In this document: in pieces, positions 53,485 through 62,470 of the stretch
Numbering within the stretch: the first letter of the stretch is position 1
Layout of the letters: each line of letters begins with the position of its first letter
Assembly: GCF_007097385.1 (NCBI RefSeq)
Contig: NZ_VJZS01000006.1
Location: 62,001 to 126,000, forward strand
Length of the DNA stretch: 64,000 nucleotides
Reading direction: 5' to 3'
Origin: Flavobacterium sp. ZT3R18
GTDB lineage: Bacteria; Bacteroidota; Bacteroidia; Flavobacteriales; Flavobacteriaceae
Position numbers and translations under genes: made by a program
The notes under the pieces: model-generated
The model's input: only the letters and a program-made list of their open reading frames with translations
What the model was told of the DNA's origin: nothing
Databases searched by the model: none

Positions 53485-53648
53485 GTATATCGGCTCCAAT
53501 CTATAAAGTATGCTCGTGTCAGTGTCTAAAGCAAAAAAAACAACCCCGTTATGGAGTTGATTTTCTGTTTCTAGATTGTAAATACTCGGCTTGTGTGCAC
53601 GAGCCAGAGGCATCGCGCTAGCGAAATAGACGCTCAAACCAGCGGGGG
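53485..53648 (+). repeat. 162-bp core repeat, copy 5
   Basis: It carries small changes (TCTAAAGC, CTCAAACCAGCGGGGG). It is the last copy; sequence beyond it is unrelated to the repeat field. Confidence 0.9.
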
Positions 53649-54036
53649 ATCTTTCAAAACTTTGTTCCTTTCAACAAAATAATCGGGCAATTCTCAAAAA
53701 AAACAACAGCAAGACTTTTTACTGCATAACTTTCAAGCAATAATTGTAAATCCGTGTTCTTTATTGATCGGAAAGATTATGTCTGGACGAGCCATTTAAA
53801 GAACATCTTTTGTTTTATCAACCCGTGTCGGACTCATTTTTTTGATTTTTAAAATGCATAATAATTTTTTAAACAATCTAAAAATCAGGTATTTATACTT
53901 GATTTTTTTGTTTTGTAATACTGTGAGTTTGTTAGGTAATATTATAAAAAATTAAGATGGAGTCCAGAAACCATTTTAAAAACGGGGCGGAAACCGAAAA
54001 GCCAGAGAGTAGGGATGTAAAATAATCAAAGTTACT
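53649..54036 (+). other. Intergenic region with orphan hairpin and leader
   Basis: No ORF is supported. A terminator-like hairpin lies at 53881-53908 (AAAATCAGGTAT, 2-nt loop, ATACTTGATTTT, T-run), although no gene ends just upstream. The 95 bp before ATG 54037 are richer in G and contain ACGGGGCGGAAACCG and GAGAGTAGGGATG, a possible structured leader. Confidence 0.5.
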
Positions 54037-54711
54037 ATGAAAACATTAGAAATTACAAGACCAAATTCAAAAGAATTGTTGAAGTATACTAATTTTGCCG
54101 TTGCATTGGAGTCTACAACTAAGGTTGTTAATATTTTGATTGACAGTGCTGATCTCCAGACTTTAAAGGATGCGCATTATATGTTATGTTTTGCAAAAAA
54201 GGTGGGGGATACCTATAATGTCGTTTGGCAGGCATATGCTGAATATTTAGGCAACAATGAGTTTAGCTGGACTCCCCAATATCAGCTTTTTGGAACCAAT
54301 ACTTTTAAAGATGCCGTTACTGTAAAAGGTTCAACAAATATAGTTTCAATAGGGTTAGGAGAACAAAGTACGCTTAATACTGCAGGGGTTCTTTCAGCAC
54401 CTGTTAGCGGAGGATCAGACATAGCAATAAATATGGTAAATAATTATGGCAATATTCATCCTGGAGTTAATCAACTTTCTTATGGTGTGGATGGTAGCCA
54501 AGTTTCGACTCCTATTTATGTTGCCGAAGATGTGATGGTTTCAGGAACAGCCGAGCTTGTTCCTGTTGAGCAGGTTATGGTGTGGTTTCAGCAGAATATA
54601 AGTACATCTACCATGTTCAGCACTGTCAGAAGTAATGCTGTGGAGATTGATCTTACTACGACTAATGAAGAATCAAGACTCTATAAAGGAGGAAAATGGT
54701 CTAAAGTATAG
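54037..54711 (+). CDS. Unrecognised 224-residue soluble protein
   Basis: I do not recognise a characterised family. The protein begins MKTLEITRPNSKELLKYTNF, has no signal peptide and no membrane helix, and looks mostly beta. Segments are MLCFAKKVGDTYNVVWQAYA, NNEFSWTPQYQLFGTNTF and QVMVWFQQNISTSTMFSTVR. The N-terminal half (about 1-125) and the C-terminal half (about 160-224) are joined by a Gly/Asn-rich stretch (SGGSDIAINMVNNYGNIHPG). It stands alone with a strong terminator. By habit (cytosolic, beta-rich, accessory) it recalls lectin- or toxin-like proteins such as the CVNH protein at 33 kb, but that is only an impression. Confidence 0.75.
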   Translation: MKTLEITRPNSKELLKYTNFAVALESTTKVVNILIDSADLQTLKDAHYMLCFAKKVGDTYNVVWQAYAEYLGNNEFSWTPQYQLFGTNTFKDAVTVKGSTNIVSIGLGEQSTLNTAGVLSAPVSGGSDIAINMVNNYGNIHPGVNQLSYGVDGSQVSTPIYVAEDVMVSGTAELVPVEQVMVWFQQNISTSTMFSTVRSNAVEIDLTTTNEESRLYKGGKWSKV

Positions 54712-54759
54712 TAATGCTTGTTTATTTCTGAATAAATTTCAGTTTTGAATATAGTTTAG

Positions 54760-54795
54760 AAGTCCCGCAAGTTTAAGCTTGCGGGACTTTTTTTA
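54760..54795 (+). terminator. Terminator after the 224-residue protein gene
   Basis: AGTCCCGCAAG and CTTGCGGGACT are perfect 11-bp arms with a 6-nt loop and a T-run. From 54796 to 55088 no gene is visible. Confidence 0.92.
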
Positions 54796-55088
54796 GGTTG
54801 CATTGTTTTAATTTAATTTCGTTGTGAATTTTTTATAATGGCTGTACAATTGTTCGGGTCAATTCACTGTTTTGGGAGCGATTGGTTTTTTTTTTTTGAA
54901 TAATATTGCCCAATTTTTAGACTTTGTGATTTCCTGGGTTGAATTTTAAGCACTGGGTTTACTTCGCGTCCCTTAATGTCCATTAGATTAGTTTAATTAA
55001 CGGATTTTGTTTTAGGCTTTTAAAAAAATAATAATAATTAGTTTCTTAAGTCTTTGAATAACAATTGTGTTTTTCATTGGCTTCGAAA

Positions 55089-55262
55089 TCATGAATTCTT
55101 ATAGGATTCAGTGAGTGAACAATAAATTAATTTAATATTATCTGATATTAACAAACCTGTCTCCTCTACACTTGAACCTAATAGTTTTTCCAAAAAACCT
55201 TTAGCTAATTCAACCCCCTTTTCTGCAACCGTTGAGGTTACATCTAATTTAATTTCTCCCAT
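55089..55262 (-). pseudogene. N-terminal remnant of a DUF4393 gene
   Basis: On the minus strand ATG 55262 opens a 57-codon frame: MGEIKLDVTSTVAEKGVELA, then KGFLEKLLGSSVEETGLLIS, DNIKL and an unrelated tail to TGA. The LLGSSVEETGLLISDNIK segment matches the start of DUF4393 proteins, which are normally several times longer. The match stops after about residue 45, so the gene is truncated. No continuation was found on either side. Confidence 0.6.
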
Positions 55263-55410
55263 AATATTAATTTTTTCTTTTGTAAATATATCAAATATAA
55301 ATAGAAAAGGGTATTCGTAAATATTTAACCTTTAGTTGTTTTTAAGAAAATATGTTGAAAAGACAACAACCACAAACCGTATCATTTCTTCTGAAAAACA
55401 AAATACCTCG

Positions 55411-55481
55411 CATAGCCCCGATGGGAGCAAGTATCCTTTTATGCCGGGGTTCGGGATAAAAGATACTGTGGACAGCGGGAG
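55411..55481. repeat. Dispersed hairpin repeat, AGCCC family, copy 3
   Basis: It starts CATAGCCCCGATGGGAGCAA and ends GTGGACAGCGGGAG. The inner arms AGTATCCTTTTATGCC and GGGATAAAAGATACT pair around a short loop. A small open frame across it (55336-55521) is not considered a gene. Confidence 0.55.
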
Positions 55482-55520
55482 TGAAGTTGATGAAAAACCA
55501 AATACTTATGCTCTTAAATA

Positions 55521-55557
55521 AAAAAACTGCAAAGTGTCGCCACAATGCAGTTTTTTT
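55521..55557. terminator. Terminator downstream of clpB
   Basis: AAAAAACTGCA and TGCAGTTTTTTT pair around a 14-nt loop, with A- and T-tracts, about 70 bp past the clpB stop. Confidence 0.7.
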
Positions 55558-55624
55558 GAATGTTGTTCTCGATACATTTTTTGTTCCATTTCATTACACA
55601 AAAAACACTCGAACTGACGGTTTT

Positions 55625-58231
55625 TTATTCGTGTGCCAACTCAGTTTGATTTCTAAAAACGAGACCGTCATCAAAGGCATCCAGTAAAATAATACTATCT
55701 GGTTTTACTCGACCGGCGAGGATTTCTTTGGAGAGTTGGTTGAGAACGTCTCTTTGAATTACTCGTTTTACGGGTCTGGCACCAAATTGCGGGTCATAGC
55801 CTTTCTCGGACAGATAGGCGATGGCCTCGGGTGTGGCGTCCATCGTGATGCCTTGTTGGGCAAGCATTTTGGTCACGCTTTTGAGTTGTAATCCTACGAT
55901 TTGGGCAATATTTTTGGCTGTAAGTGGCGTGAACATTACGATCTCGTCGATACGGTTAATGAACTCGGGGCGTACCGTTTGCATCAGTAATCCCATCACT
56001 TCGATTTTGGCGAGTTCGGTGGCGGCTTCGACGCTTCCTTTTAGATTCTCAAATTTATCCTGTATAATTTGGCTTCCCATGTTGGAAGTCATAATGATAA
56101 TGGTGTTTTTGAAATCGGCCAAACGTCCTTTGTTATCTGTCAAACGTCCTTCGTCGAGTACCTGCAACAAGATGTTGAAGGTGTCGGGGTGGGCTTTTTC
56201 GATTTCATCCAGCAGAATCACGGAATACGGTTTTCTGCGCACTGCCTCGGTCAATTGTCCACCTTCTTCATAGCCTATGTATCCTGGAGGCGCACCTACC
56301 AATCGGCTCACGCTGTGGCGTTCTTGGTATTCGCTCATATCGATTCGGGTCATGGCGTTTTCGTCGTCGAACAGGTATTCGGCCAAGGCTTTGGCAAGCT
56401 CGGTTTTTCCCACTCCTGTTGTTCCTAGGAAAAGGAAGGTTCCCACGGGTTTTTTTACATCTTGCAATCCAGCACGGCTTCGTCTTACAGCATCACTCAC
56501 GGCTTCGATGGCTTCTTCCTGTCCCACAATGCGTTTGTGCAACTCTTCTTCTAGATGCAACAGTTTTTCTCTATCGCCTTGCAGCATTTTCGTTACTGGA
56601 ATTCCGGTCCATTTGGCTACTACTTCGGCTATATCTTCGCGGGTTACTTCTTCTTTAATCAAGGAAGTTCCCGATTGGTTTTCCTGTAATTGTTTGGTAA
56701 AAACGGCTAGTCGCTCTTGGGCTTCTTTGATTTTTCCGTAACGAATTTCGGCTACTTTACCGTAATCGCCTTCACGCTCGGCACGTTCGGCTTCGTATTT
56801 GAAGTCTTCGATTTCGGTTTTTACGATTTGGATATTATCAACGACTTCTTTCTCGGATTTCCATTTGGCGTAAATCTCGTTTCGTTCTTCTTTGAGATTT
56901 GCCAAATCCAAACCAAGTCCTTTGAGTTTACTTTCGTCTTTTTCGCGTTTGATAGCCTCAATTTCGATTTCCAACTGCATAATTTTTCGATCCAAAACAT
57001 CCAATTCTTCTGGTTTGGAGTTGATTTCCATGCGCAGTTTCGAAGCGGCTTCATCCATTAAGTCGATGGCTTTGTCCGGAAGGAAACGATTGGTGATGTA
57101 ACGTTGCGAAAGGGTTACGGCAGCAATGATAGCATCGTCCTTGATTTGTACTTTATGGTGTGTTTCGTATTTTTCCTTGATTCCTCTTAGAATCGAAATG
57201 GCACTTTCGGTGTCCGGTTCTTCGATGATGATTTTTTGGAAACGGCGTTCGAGAGCTTTGTCTTTTTCGAAATATTTTTGGTATTCGTCTAAAGTTGTCG
57301 CACCGATAGCTCTCAATTCTCCACGAGCCAAAGCCGGTTTCAGGATATTGGCGGCATCCATAGCACCTTCGCCACCGCCTGCACCTACAAGCGTGTGAAT
57401 TTCGTCAATGAATAACACGATGTCTCCTTCGGCTGCGATGACTTCTTTGACTACGGATTTCAATCGTTCCTCGAATTCCCCTTTGTATTTGGCACCCGCA
57501 ATCAAGGCTCCCATATCGAGGGAGAATACGATTTTGTCTTTCAAATTATCGGGTACGTCGCCATCTACAATACGGTGTGCGAGACCTTCGGCAATGGCGG
57601 TTTTACCCACGCCGGGTTCACCCACTAGCATTGGGTTATTTTTGGTTCTTCGGGTAAGGATTTGCAATACGCGTCGAATTTCTTCGTCACGACCAATTAC
57701 GGGGTCCAGTTTTCCGTTTCTGGCCAGTTCGTTGAGGTTTTTAGCGTATTTGTTCAAAGAATTGTAATTTTCTTCGGCAGAAGCTGAGGTTACTCGCTCG
57801 CCTTTGCGCAATTCTTCGATAGCGGCTTTCAATCCTTTTCCGGTTACACCTTGGTCTTTTAGGATTTGGGCTACTTTGCTTTTAGAGTCGAATATGGACA
57901 AAATCAAATGTTCGACAGAAACGTATTCGTCATTCATTTTTTTGGCGATGATTTCGGCTTCGTTCAATGTGGAGTTGGCAACTCTTGAAAGCTGAATTTC
58001 GCCTCCAGAAACTTTTGGAAAACTCTGTATGGTGCTGTCTAAAATTTGAAGAAACAACGGTACATTGACATTGAGTTTTTTCAAAATAAACGGAGCCACA
58101 TTCTCATCTACTTCAAAAATAGCCTTAAAAATGTGTTCGTTCTCGATTTGCTGTTGACCCAAACTCTGAACCAATTGCTGTGAAAGCTGTATGGCTTCCT
58201 GCGATTTAATGGTAAATTTATTAATGTTCAT
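55625..58231 (-). CDS. clpB: Disaggregase chaperone ClpB
   Basis: ClpB works with DnaK to pull apart aggregated proteins after heat stress. Start ATG 58231 gives 868 residues beginning [20 protein letters not shown]; a start 54 bp upstream adds an atypical basic stretch. The N-domain has two Clp repeats. The first AAA+ module has Walker [16 protein letters not shown] and Walker [16 protein letters not shown]. The coiled-coil middle domain is at about 400-520. The second module has [16 protein letters not shown] and [13 protein letters not shown]. Length and motifs are complete. No CIRCE or HrcA site was seen. Confidence 0.96.
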   Translation of the reverse strand: MNINKFTIKSQEAIQLSQQLVQSLGQQQIENEHIFKAIFEVDENVAPFILKKLNVNVPLFLQILDSTIQSFPKVSGGEIQLSRVANSTLNEAEIIAKKMNDEYVSVEHLILSIFDSKSKVAQILKDQGVTGKGLKAAIEELRKGERVTSASAEENYNSLNKYAKNLNELARNGKLDPVIGRDEEIRRVLQILTRRTKNNPMLVGEPGVGKTAIAEGLAHRIVDGDVPDNLKDKIVFSLDMGALIAGAKYKGEFEERLKSVVKEVIAAEGDIVLFIDEIHTLVGAGGGEGAMDAANILKPALARGELRAIGATTLDEYQKYFEKDKALERRFQKIIIEEPDTESAISILRGIKEKYETHHKVQIKDDAIIAAVTLSQRYITNRFLPDKAIDLMDEAASKLRMEINSKPEELDVLDRKIMQLEIEIEAIKREKDESKLKGLGLDLANLKEERNEIYAKWKSEKEVVDNIQIVKTEIEDFKYEAERAEREGDYGKVAEIRYGKIKEAQERLAVFTKQLQENQSGTSLIKEEVTREDIAEVVAKWTGIPVTKMLQGDREKLLHLEEELHKRIVGQEEAIEAVSDAVRRSRAGLQDVKKPVGTFLFLGTTGVGKTELAKALAEYLFDDENAMTRIDMSEYQERHSVSRLVGAPPGYIGYEEGGQLTEAVRRKPYSVILLDEIEKAHPDTFNILLQVLDEGRLTDNKGRLADFKNTIIIMTSNMGSQIIQDKFENLKGSVEAATELAKIEVMGLLMQTVRPEFINRIDEIVMFTPLTAKNIAQIVGLQLKSVTKMLAQQGITMDATPEAIAYLSEKGYDPQFGARPVKRVIQRDVLNQLSKEILAGRVKPDSIILLDAFDDGLVFRNQTELAHE

Positions 58232-58541
58232 GATTAAAGGTTTTTTTATTATTTTTTTAAGTTTATAGTAATTAGTGATTAGCAATTAGCTTTTAGCTTC
58301 GAAATAAAATTTCTTTTGCTGATTTTATGTAGTTATTTTTTACTTGTGATTAGTCCTAATTATAAATTGTCGCTAATCGCCCTGAAGCTAATCACTATTC
58401 ACTAATTACTAATTACTAAATTTCACTAGCTTTGCAAAATAATCATCAAATGGTATTCCACTATAAATTTACGGACAATTTGACGTTTGAACTATGATTT
58501 CCATCATATTATAAAGACAAAAAGACATAAAATACGACAAA
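58232..58541 (+). promoter_or_regulatory. Divergent intergenic region between clpB and ytxJ
   Basis: TAGCTTTG at 58427-58434 is a -7 match facing ytxJ. Degenerate inverted stretches built from TTAGTGATTAGCAATTAGC and GCTAATCACTATTCACTAAT (58270-58420) pair with each other, and similar wording occurs near 14090. No ORF is supported. Confidence 0.5.
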
Positions 58542-58952
58542 ATGAGTATATTTAATTCCCTATTTGGTAATTCAGAAGAGAAGAAAACAACAGCAACAAC
58601 AAATAAAATCAATTGGATTCCGCTAACTGATTTAGGTCAGCTGAATGAGATTGTAGCATTATCCAACGAAAAACCTGTAGCAATTTTCAAACACAGTACC
58701 CGTTGCAGTGTGAGTAGATTTGCATTGAAACAATTTGAGGTAGAGACGTTGCAATGCAACGTCTTTACGCAGGACAATGTATCGGCGTATTTTTTGGATT
58801 TGATAGAATATAGAGAAATTTCCAATGAAATTGCCAACCGTTTTCAAGTAGTGCACCAATCCCCACAAGTGTTGCTGATTAAAAACGGACAATCGGTTTA
58901 TGATGCTTCGCATAGTGATATTAATGCGGAAGAATTGGCCGAGAGGTTATAG
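58542..58952 (+). CDS. ytxJ: Bacillithiol-system redox protein YtxJ
   Basis: YtxJ-type proteins are thioredoxin-fold, monothiol proteins linked to bacillithiol. The 136 residues have the active Cys55 in FKHSTRCSVSRFALKQF and the cis-Pro region in HQSPQVLLIKNGQSVYDASH. Residues 67-76 (VETLQCNVFT) come from a palindromic element and add a second cysteine, C72, not expected in the family. The insertion is in frame and lies in a loop after the first helix, so the fold may tolerate it. Confidence 0.85.
   Translation: MSIFNSLFGNSEEKKTTATTNKINWIPLTDLGQLNEIVALSNEKPVAIFKHSTRCSVSRFALKQFEVETLQCNVFTQDNVSAYFLDLIEYREISNEIANRFQVVHQSPQVLLIKNGQSVYDASHSDINAEELAERL
58740..58768. repeat. Palindromic element inside ytxJ
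   Basis: Left arm GTAGAGACGTTGCA (58740-58753) and right arm TGCAACGTCTTTAC (58755-58768) pair over 14 bp with one wobble and a 1-nt loop. It keeps the ytxJ frame open over residues 67-76 and has the same edge shape as the element in yggS. Confidence 0.85.
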
Positions 58953-59000
58953 ATTAAGTGGTTTGTATATAGTGTCTTGGTAAGTTGAACTCTTTTTTTG

Positions 59001-59066
59001 CTCGCAAAGGCGCTAAGAAGCAAAGAAAAAACACTTTTTAACTTTGCGTCTTAGCGCCTTTGCGAG
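59001..59066. repeat. Inverted repeat between ytxJ and the DUF2157 pair
   Basis: CTCGCAAAGGCGCTAAGA (59001-59018) and TCTTAGCGCCTTTGCGAG (59049-59066) are perfect 18-bp arms, and pairing extends to 25 bp with one mismatch. The wording (CGCAAAGGCGC) is of a type found dispersed in many bacterial genomes. It sits between convergent genes. Confidence 0.85.
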
Positions 59067-59084
59067 AAATAGATCGATGAGATT

Positions 59085-60272
59085 CTAAAATCCCTCACTC
59101 GAACCGCCACCGCTAAAACCTCCACCGCCAAACTCCATTGGCGATTCTTCAACTTTAGCTTCTGGTTTAAGTCCAAATTGTGAAGCTACCACAAGAGTTT
59201 GTAGATTGGCAAAAGCATTTGGATTGGTAAAGCGATCGGCTTTGAAAGTGATTCCGGTTTCGTTGAACTTCGTTTTTTTTATGGCAAAATAAGTAAAAGC
59301 AAATACAACCAGTCCGCCAATGGTTAAGGCAACTTCCGGAGGTAAAACGTGATGATACATTCTAACGGTAAATAAGGTAAAGCAAAGTGCCAGAAAACCG
59401 ACCCAAAGCATCATTCTATCTTTGTTTTTTAAAGAAAATATGAGGTAAATAATTGGAATTGAAATCGTAAAAGCCCAAAAGACTATCGCAAAAGGAATTT
59501 CAGGACTCACATCATCATAGTAATAGTTCTCAGAAAGGCTGAAATTTAATTCTCGTACCACATAATAATTTCCTGCGAGATAGAAAAGAATTAAGCAGAA
59601 GCCTTTGGCTAGTTTCAGTCCGTTAGCATAATAGGGAGAAGTTAGGTTTTGTACTGTTTTTTTGGCAATGAAATAACAAGCACCAGAAAAGAATAGCATC
59701 ACAAAAGGCAAAATGGATTTTCCGATTACACAATACTCGAATGTTATGTACGCTAGACTTGCTGTTATTCCGAAGCAGGCGAGTAGTGCCAAAGAAAGAT
59801 TGAGGTACCGCAGATAGGAGATACTCGACACGATTGCCATTACTATGATAACAATCAGATAGTTTGGATCGTAATTCTGTTCAAAGGTGAGACCAACCGC
59901 AATCAGTAATGCTAAAATGGCTCCCAAAATAAAAGCGTCATCTAAACCAAAACCAAAATAATTCATTTCTATAGACATAAACTCTTTCGCTCCAAAGCCG
60001 ATTATAGCAAATAAATAGATGAAAAACAAATACGCATCGTCCATGATGCCTAATCCCAAAAGCGATATAAAGCCACAAATTGAGGCATACAACATACACC
60101 CCAGAATAAAGAAACCAATTCGGATAAAGATGTTATTTTGACTTTTAAGTTTTGGTAATTGGTTTCCAATAGATTTGTATTGTTCGGTACTAATGAAACC
60201 CGACTCTTTCAATCGATTGGCTTCTTCGTCTATATAAACATTGTCTAAAAGAGTTTTATCGTATGCTATCAT
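59085..60272 (-). CDS. Polytopic membrane protein, second gene of a DUF2157 pair
   Basis: This 395-residue protein has a short N-terminal cytosolic part (MIAYDKTLLDNVYIDEEANR), about ten or eleven hydrophobic helices and a cytosolic tail. It ends in a Gly-rich run, GGGGFSGGGSSEGF, as in several unrelated exported or membrane protein families. It overlaps the DUF2157 gene by 17 bp, so the two are coupled. The N-terminal ESGFISTEQYKSI segment resembles the start of DUF2157 proteins. Function is unknown. Confidence 0.75.
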   Translation of the reverse strand: MIAYDKTLLDNVYIDEEANRLKESGFISTEQYKSIGNQLPKLKSQNNIFIRIGFFILGCMLYASICGFISLLGLGIMDDAYLFFIYLFAIIGFGAKEFMSIEMNYFGFGLDDAFILGAILALLIAVGLTFEQNYDPNYLIVIIVMAIVSSISYLRYLNLSLALLACFGITASLAYITFEYCVIGKSILPFVMLFFSGACYFIAKKTVQNLTSPYYANGLKLAKGFCLILFYLAGNYYVVRELNFSLSENYYYDDVSPEIPFAIVFWAFTISIPIIYLIFSLKNKDRMMLWVGFLALCFTLFTVRMYHHVLPPEVALTIGGLVVFAFTYFAIKKTKFNETGITFKADRFTNPNAFANLQTLVVASQFGLKPEAKVEESPMEFGGGGFSGGGSSEGF

Positions 60273-61254
60273 CGGTAGTATTTTTATTGAAGTGTTTAAT
60301 CAATTTTATGAATCCAATTATGGAGCCAATAAAATAAAAAGGGGTAGTGAAAATGAACACAGAGAATATGTCTTCCAAATGGATGGATTCTAAAATCTTC
60401 ACAAATAAGATATTCATACCGATATAACCGTATAAAACCGTGAAAATGAAAAGTGAGATAGACCTGATTTGGAAACTTAAATTATAAAAATAATAAGCTG
60501 CAATTCCCAGCACTAATCCAAATGCCAACCAGTAATCCTCAAATAAGTTCACAATACAGGCAATGCTAACCAAATGAAGCGAAAAAGTAAGATAGACCAG
60601 ATTGAAATGTTTTTTCAAGTTGATTTTGGTCGTGTACAAAACCCAAAGCAACAAAGTCAATCCAAAAGCCAATCCAATATAGCTCAAAGTTGTATTGTCA
60701 ATCATTTCGTTTTCAAAAACATGCTTTGGATCTACCGAAAGTCCCAAATACGCCGCCATTCCTGTGATTCCAATGGATAAAACACTTTTGTTATCAAAAT
60801 AATAGGCACAAAAAAAGCTGATGAGGGTGGGTATCAAAGTAGCCAATCCATAATGAGTACCAAAAGTTTGATATTGAAATTGCAAATAGCCCACAAACGT
60901 ACAGCTCAATATAACGGCGGTAAGCACCAAATAATCATAAAGCGGATTGGGGAATGAAACTTCTTCTTTTTTGAAGCCTTCATGATTTTTAAAACAAAAA
61001 TAAAAACAAGTTAGGGTTACCAAAAGCAACAATCCAAGGAGTGCGGTATGCCCAATGGTATCTATATTTTGGTAAATCAAAATCCCAATACCCGAAGTAA
61101 ACAGCAGCATCGAAAGGTATAGTAAGAACTTCAATTCGTTATGAACCGAAAACAAATTTAACCCCCGATACTCCTTAATGACTTCCAATTGTTCCTCTGT
61201 AATGTGATTTTTGTCAAAAAGCATTTGAGTTGCTTGTTCTTCGAAATTCGCCAT
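60256..61254 (-). CDS. DUF2157 family membrane protein
   Basis: This 332-residue protein has the cytosolic N-terminus MANFEEQATQMLFDKNHITE, containing the short helical motif typical of DUF2157, then nine or ten membrane helices. The family function is unknown. It is followed by and overlaps a second membrane gene of similar architecture, which suggests a heteromeric complex or duplicated parts. No enzymatic motif is visible. Confidence 0.78.
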   Translation of the reverse strand: MANFEEQATQMLFDKNHITEEQLEVIKEYRGLNLFSVHNELKFLLYLSMLLFTSGIGILIYQNIDTIGHTALLGLLLLVTLTCFYFCFKNHEGFKKEEVSFPNPLYDYLVLTAVILSCTFVGYLQFQYQTFGTHYGLATLIPTLISFFCAYYFDNKSVLSIGITGMAAYLGLSVDPKHVFENEMIDNTTLSYIGLAFGLTLLLWVLYTTKINLKKHFNLVYLTFSLHLVSIACIVNLFEDYWLAFGLVLGIAAYYFYNLSFQIRSISLFIFTVLYGYIGMNILFVKILESIHLEDIFSVFIFTTPFYFIGSIIGFIKLIKHFNKNTTDDSIR

Positions 61255-61314
61255 GCTATTGATTTAAGTTATTTCTCAAATATATAGAATTTTTAGTACT
61301 AATTTGTAATAAAT

Positions 61315-61536
61315 GCGAATCAAGGGTTCAAATGTGTCGTTAGGTACTGAATATTGGTAGAAAAATAATTTCATCCGCATTTTTTGTCCCTTTAGGGACT
61401 AAACAATCCCTTTTCATATCTAAATTACGTAAAAATGTATAGTCCCTACGGGACATTGAGGGTATTGCTAATTTAATTCACTACCAATATTTAGTGCCTA
61501 ACGGCACAAAAAACAGATTTCCAACCCTTGATTCAC
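61315..61536. repeat. MITE-like repeat of about 220 bp
   Basis: The left edge GCGAATCAAGGGTT with CGTTAGGTACTGAATATTGG is mirrored by CTACCAATATTTAGTGCC, TAACGGCACA and AACCCTTGATTCAC on the right. Inside are the hairpins GTCCCTTTAGGGAC and AGTCCCTACGGGACA. No ORF is present. Short motifs of this kind recur between genes in Bacteroidota. The remaining sequence to 61650 is featureless. Confidence 0.7.
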
Positions 61537-61654
61537 ATAATAAAAGGTAGAGTAATTTTAAACAGTCAAGAATCAGGGATAGTAGTGTCATTTCTTTGAA
61601 TTGTCTCTAGCTTTACATTGCCTTCAGCTTTTGCTGGAGGAAACTAAAAAGCAT

Positions 61655-61689
61655 AAAAAAACCAATTTTCTGACTAGAAAAATTGGTTT
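61655..61689. terminator. Terminator downstream of the lipoprotein gene
   Basis: AAACCAATTTTC and GAAAAATTGGTTT pair, with a T-run on the minus-strand side. It lies 24 bp past the stop of the minus-strand gene. Confidence 0.8.
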
Positions 61690-61712
61690 CGTCAATAGGA
61701 TTATGTAGTGTT

Positions 61713-62291
61713 TTATTTTTGGATTTTAATGTCAACTACAATTCTTGGGTCATAACCCACTCTGTGAACTGATTTAATGTAAATTGCTCCTTTTTTGCCA
61801 GCAGCATTTTTAAACAATACTACATTTGGCATTTGGCTATCAGGGAAAGAATCATCATTGTCTGCATCTATTTTGATAGCATCAAATTCAGAACCTTTTT
61901 CTATTTTGTTAAATTGATCAATAGTCAATAGGTCTTTCTGAGTATTAATGAATAAAGAAAGTGTTGCGTTTTTGAGACCATAATCAGCATCATTTGGACT
62001 GGTAAAATAGTTTAAGCTATAATTGGCACTATAAAAAGCAATATCAATTTTGGGTAAAATGGCAGCATCAATTTGTTTGGTTTTGTATGATTTTCCTAAT
62101 TCGGTAGAAAAATACAGAGCCGCATCAAAACTTTCTGATTGGTCTAAAGAAAAAGTAACATCTTTAAAGGTTTTTAGGGTAGTAGTATCCGTTGCAACAG
62201 CATCTGTTTCTGTTGAATCGTCACTAGAGCAACTGATAATAAGTGTTGAGCCAGTAAATAGTAATAAAGCAATTTTTTGAATTAATTTCAT
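61713..62291 (-). CDS. Lipoprotein of unknown function
   Basis: This 192-residue protein has the lipoprotein signal MKLIQKIALLLFTGSTLIIS followed by CSSDDSTETDA, an acidic start after the lipid Cys that fits surface export in Bacteroidota. The mature domain is beta-rich, with SLDQSESFDAALYFSTELGK and KKGAIYIKSVHRVGYDPRIV. No family is recognised. It is a single gene with its own terminator. Confidence 0.78.
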   Translation of the reverse strand: MKLIQKIALLLFTGSTLIISCSSDDSTETDAVATDTTTLKTFKDVTFSLDQSESFDAALYFSTELGKSYKTKQIDAAILPKIDIAFYSANYSLNYFTSPNDADYGLKNATLSLFINTQKDLLTIDQFNKIEKGSEFDAIKIDADNDDSFPDSQMPNVVLFKNAAGKKGAIYIKSVHRVGYDPRIVVDIKIQK

Positions 62292-62421
62292 GAAGTTAGT
62301 TTTATAATTTTTTTGTGAAAATACATAAAACTATGCGTGCATACTATTTTTTTAATGTTAAAAAATTGAGTTATTTATGTTGCTTATATTAATGTTTTAG
62401 GGGAGAATAGGTTACAAAAAT

Positions 62422-62451
62422 AAATCCATAAAGTGATTTATGGATTTTTTT
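62422..62451. terminator. Terminator downstream of argH
   Basis: AAATCCATAAA and TTTATGGATTT are perfect 11-bp arms with a GTGA loop, 20 bp past the argH stop. Confidence 0.85.
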
Positions 62452-62470
62452 GCTTTATATTATTTTTGAA

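Noticed and set aside
49843..53648. CRISPR array
   Set aside because: Repeat units are over 160 bp, few, and spaced by other repeats or genes; no short regular repeat-spacer pattern and no cas genes are present.
55336..55521. 61-codon open frame
   Set aside because: It runs across a dispersed hairpin repeat, has unbiased composition and no promoter or ribosome site; the frame is probably chance.
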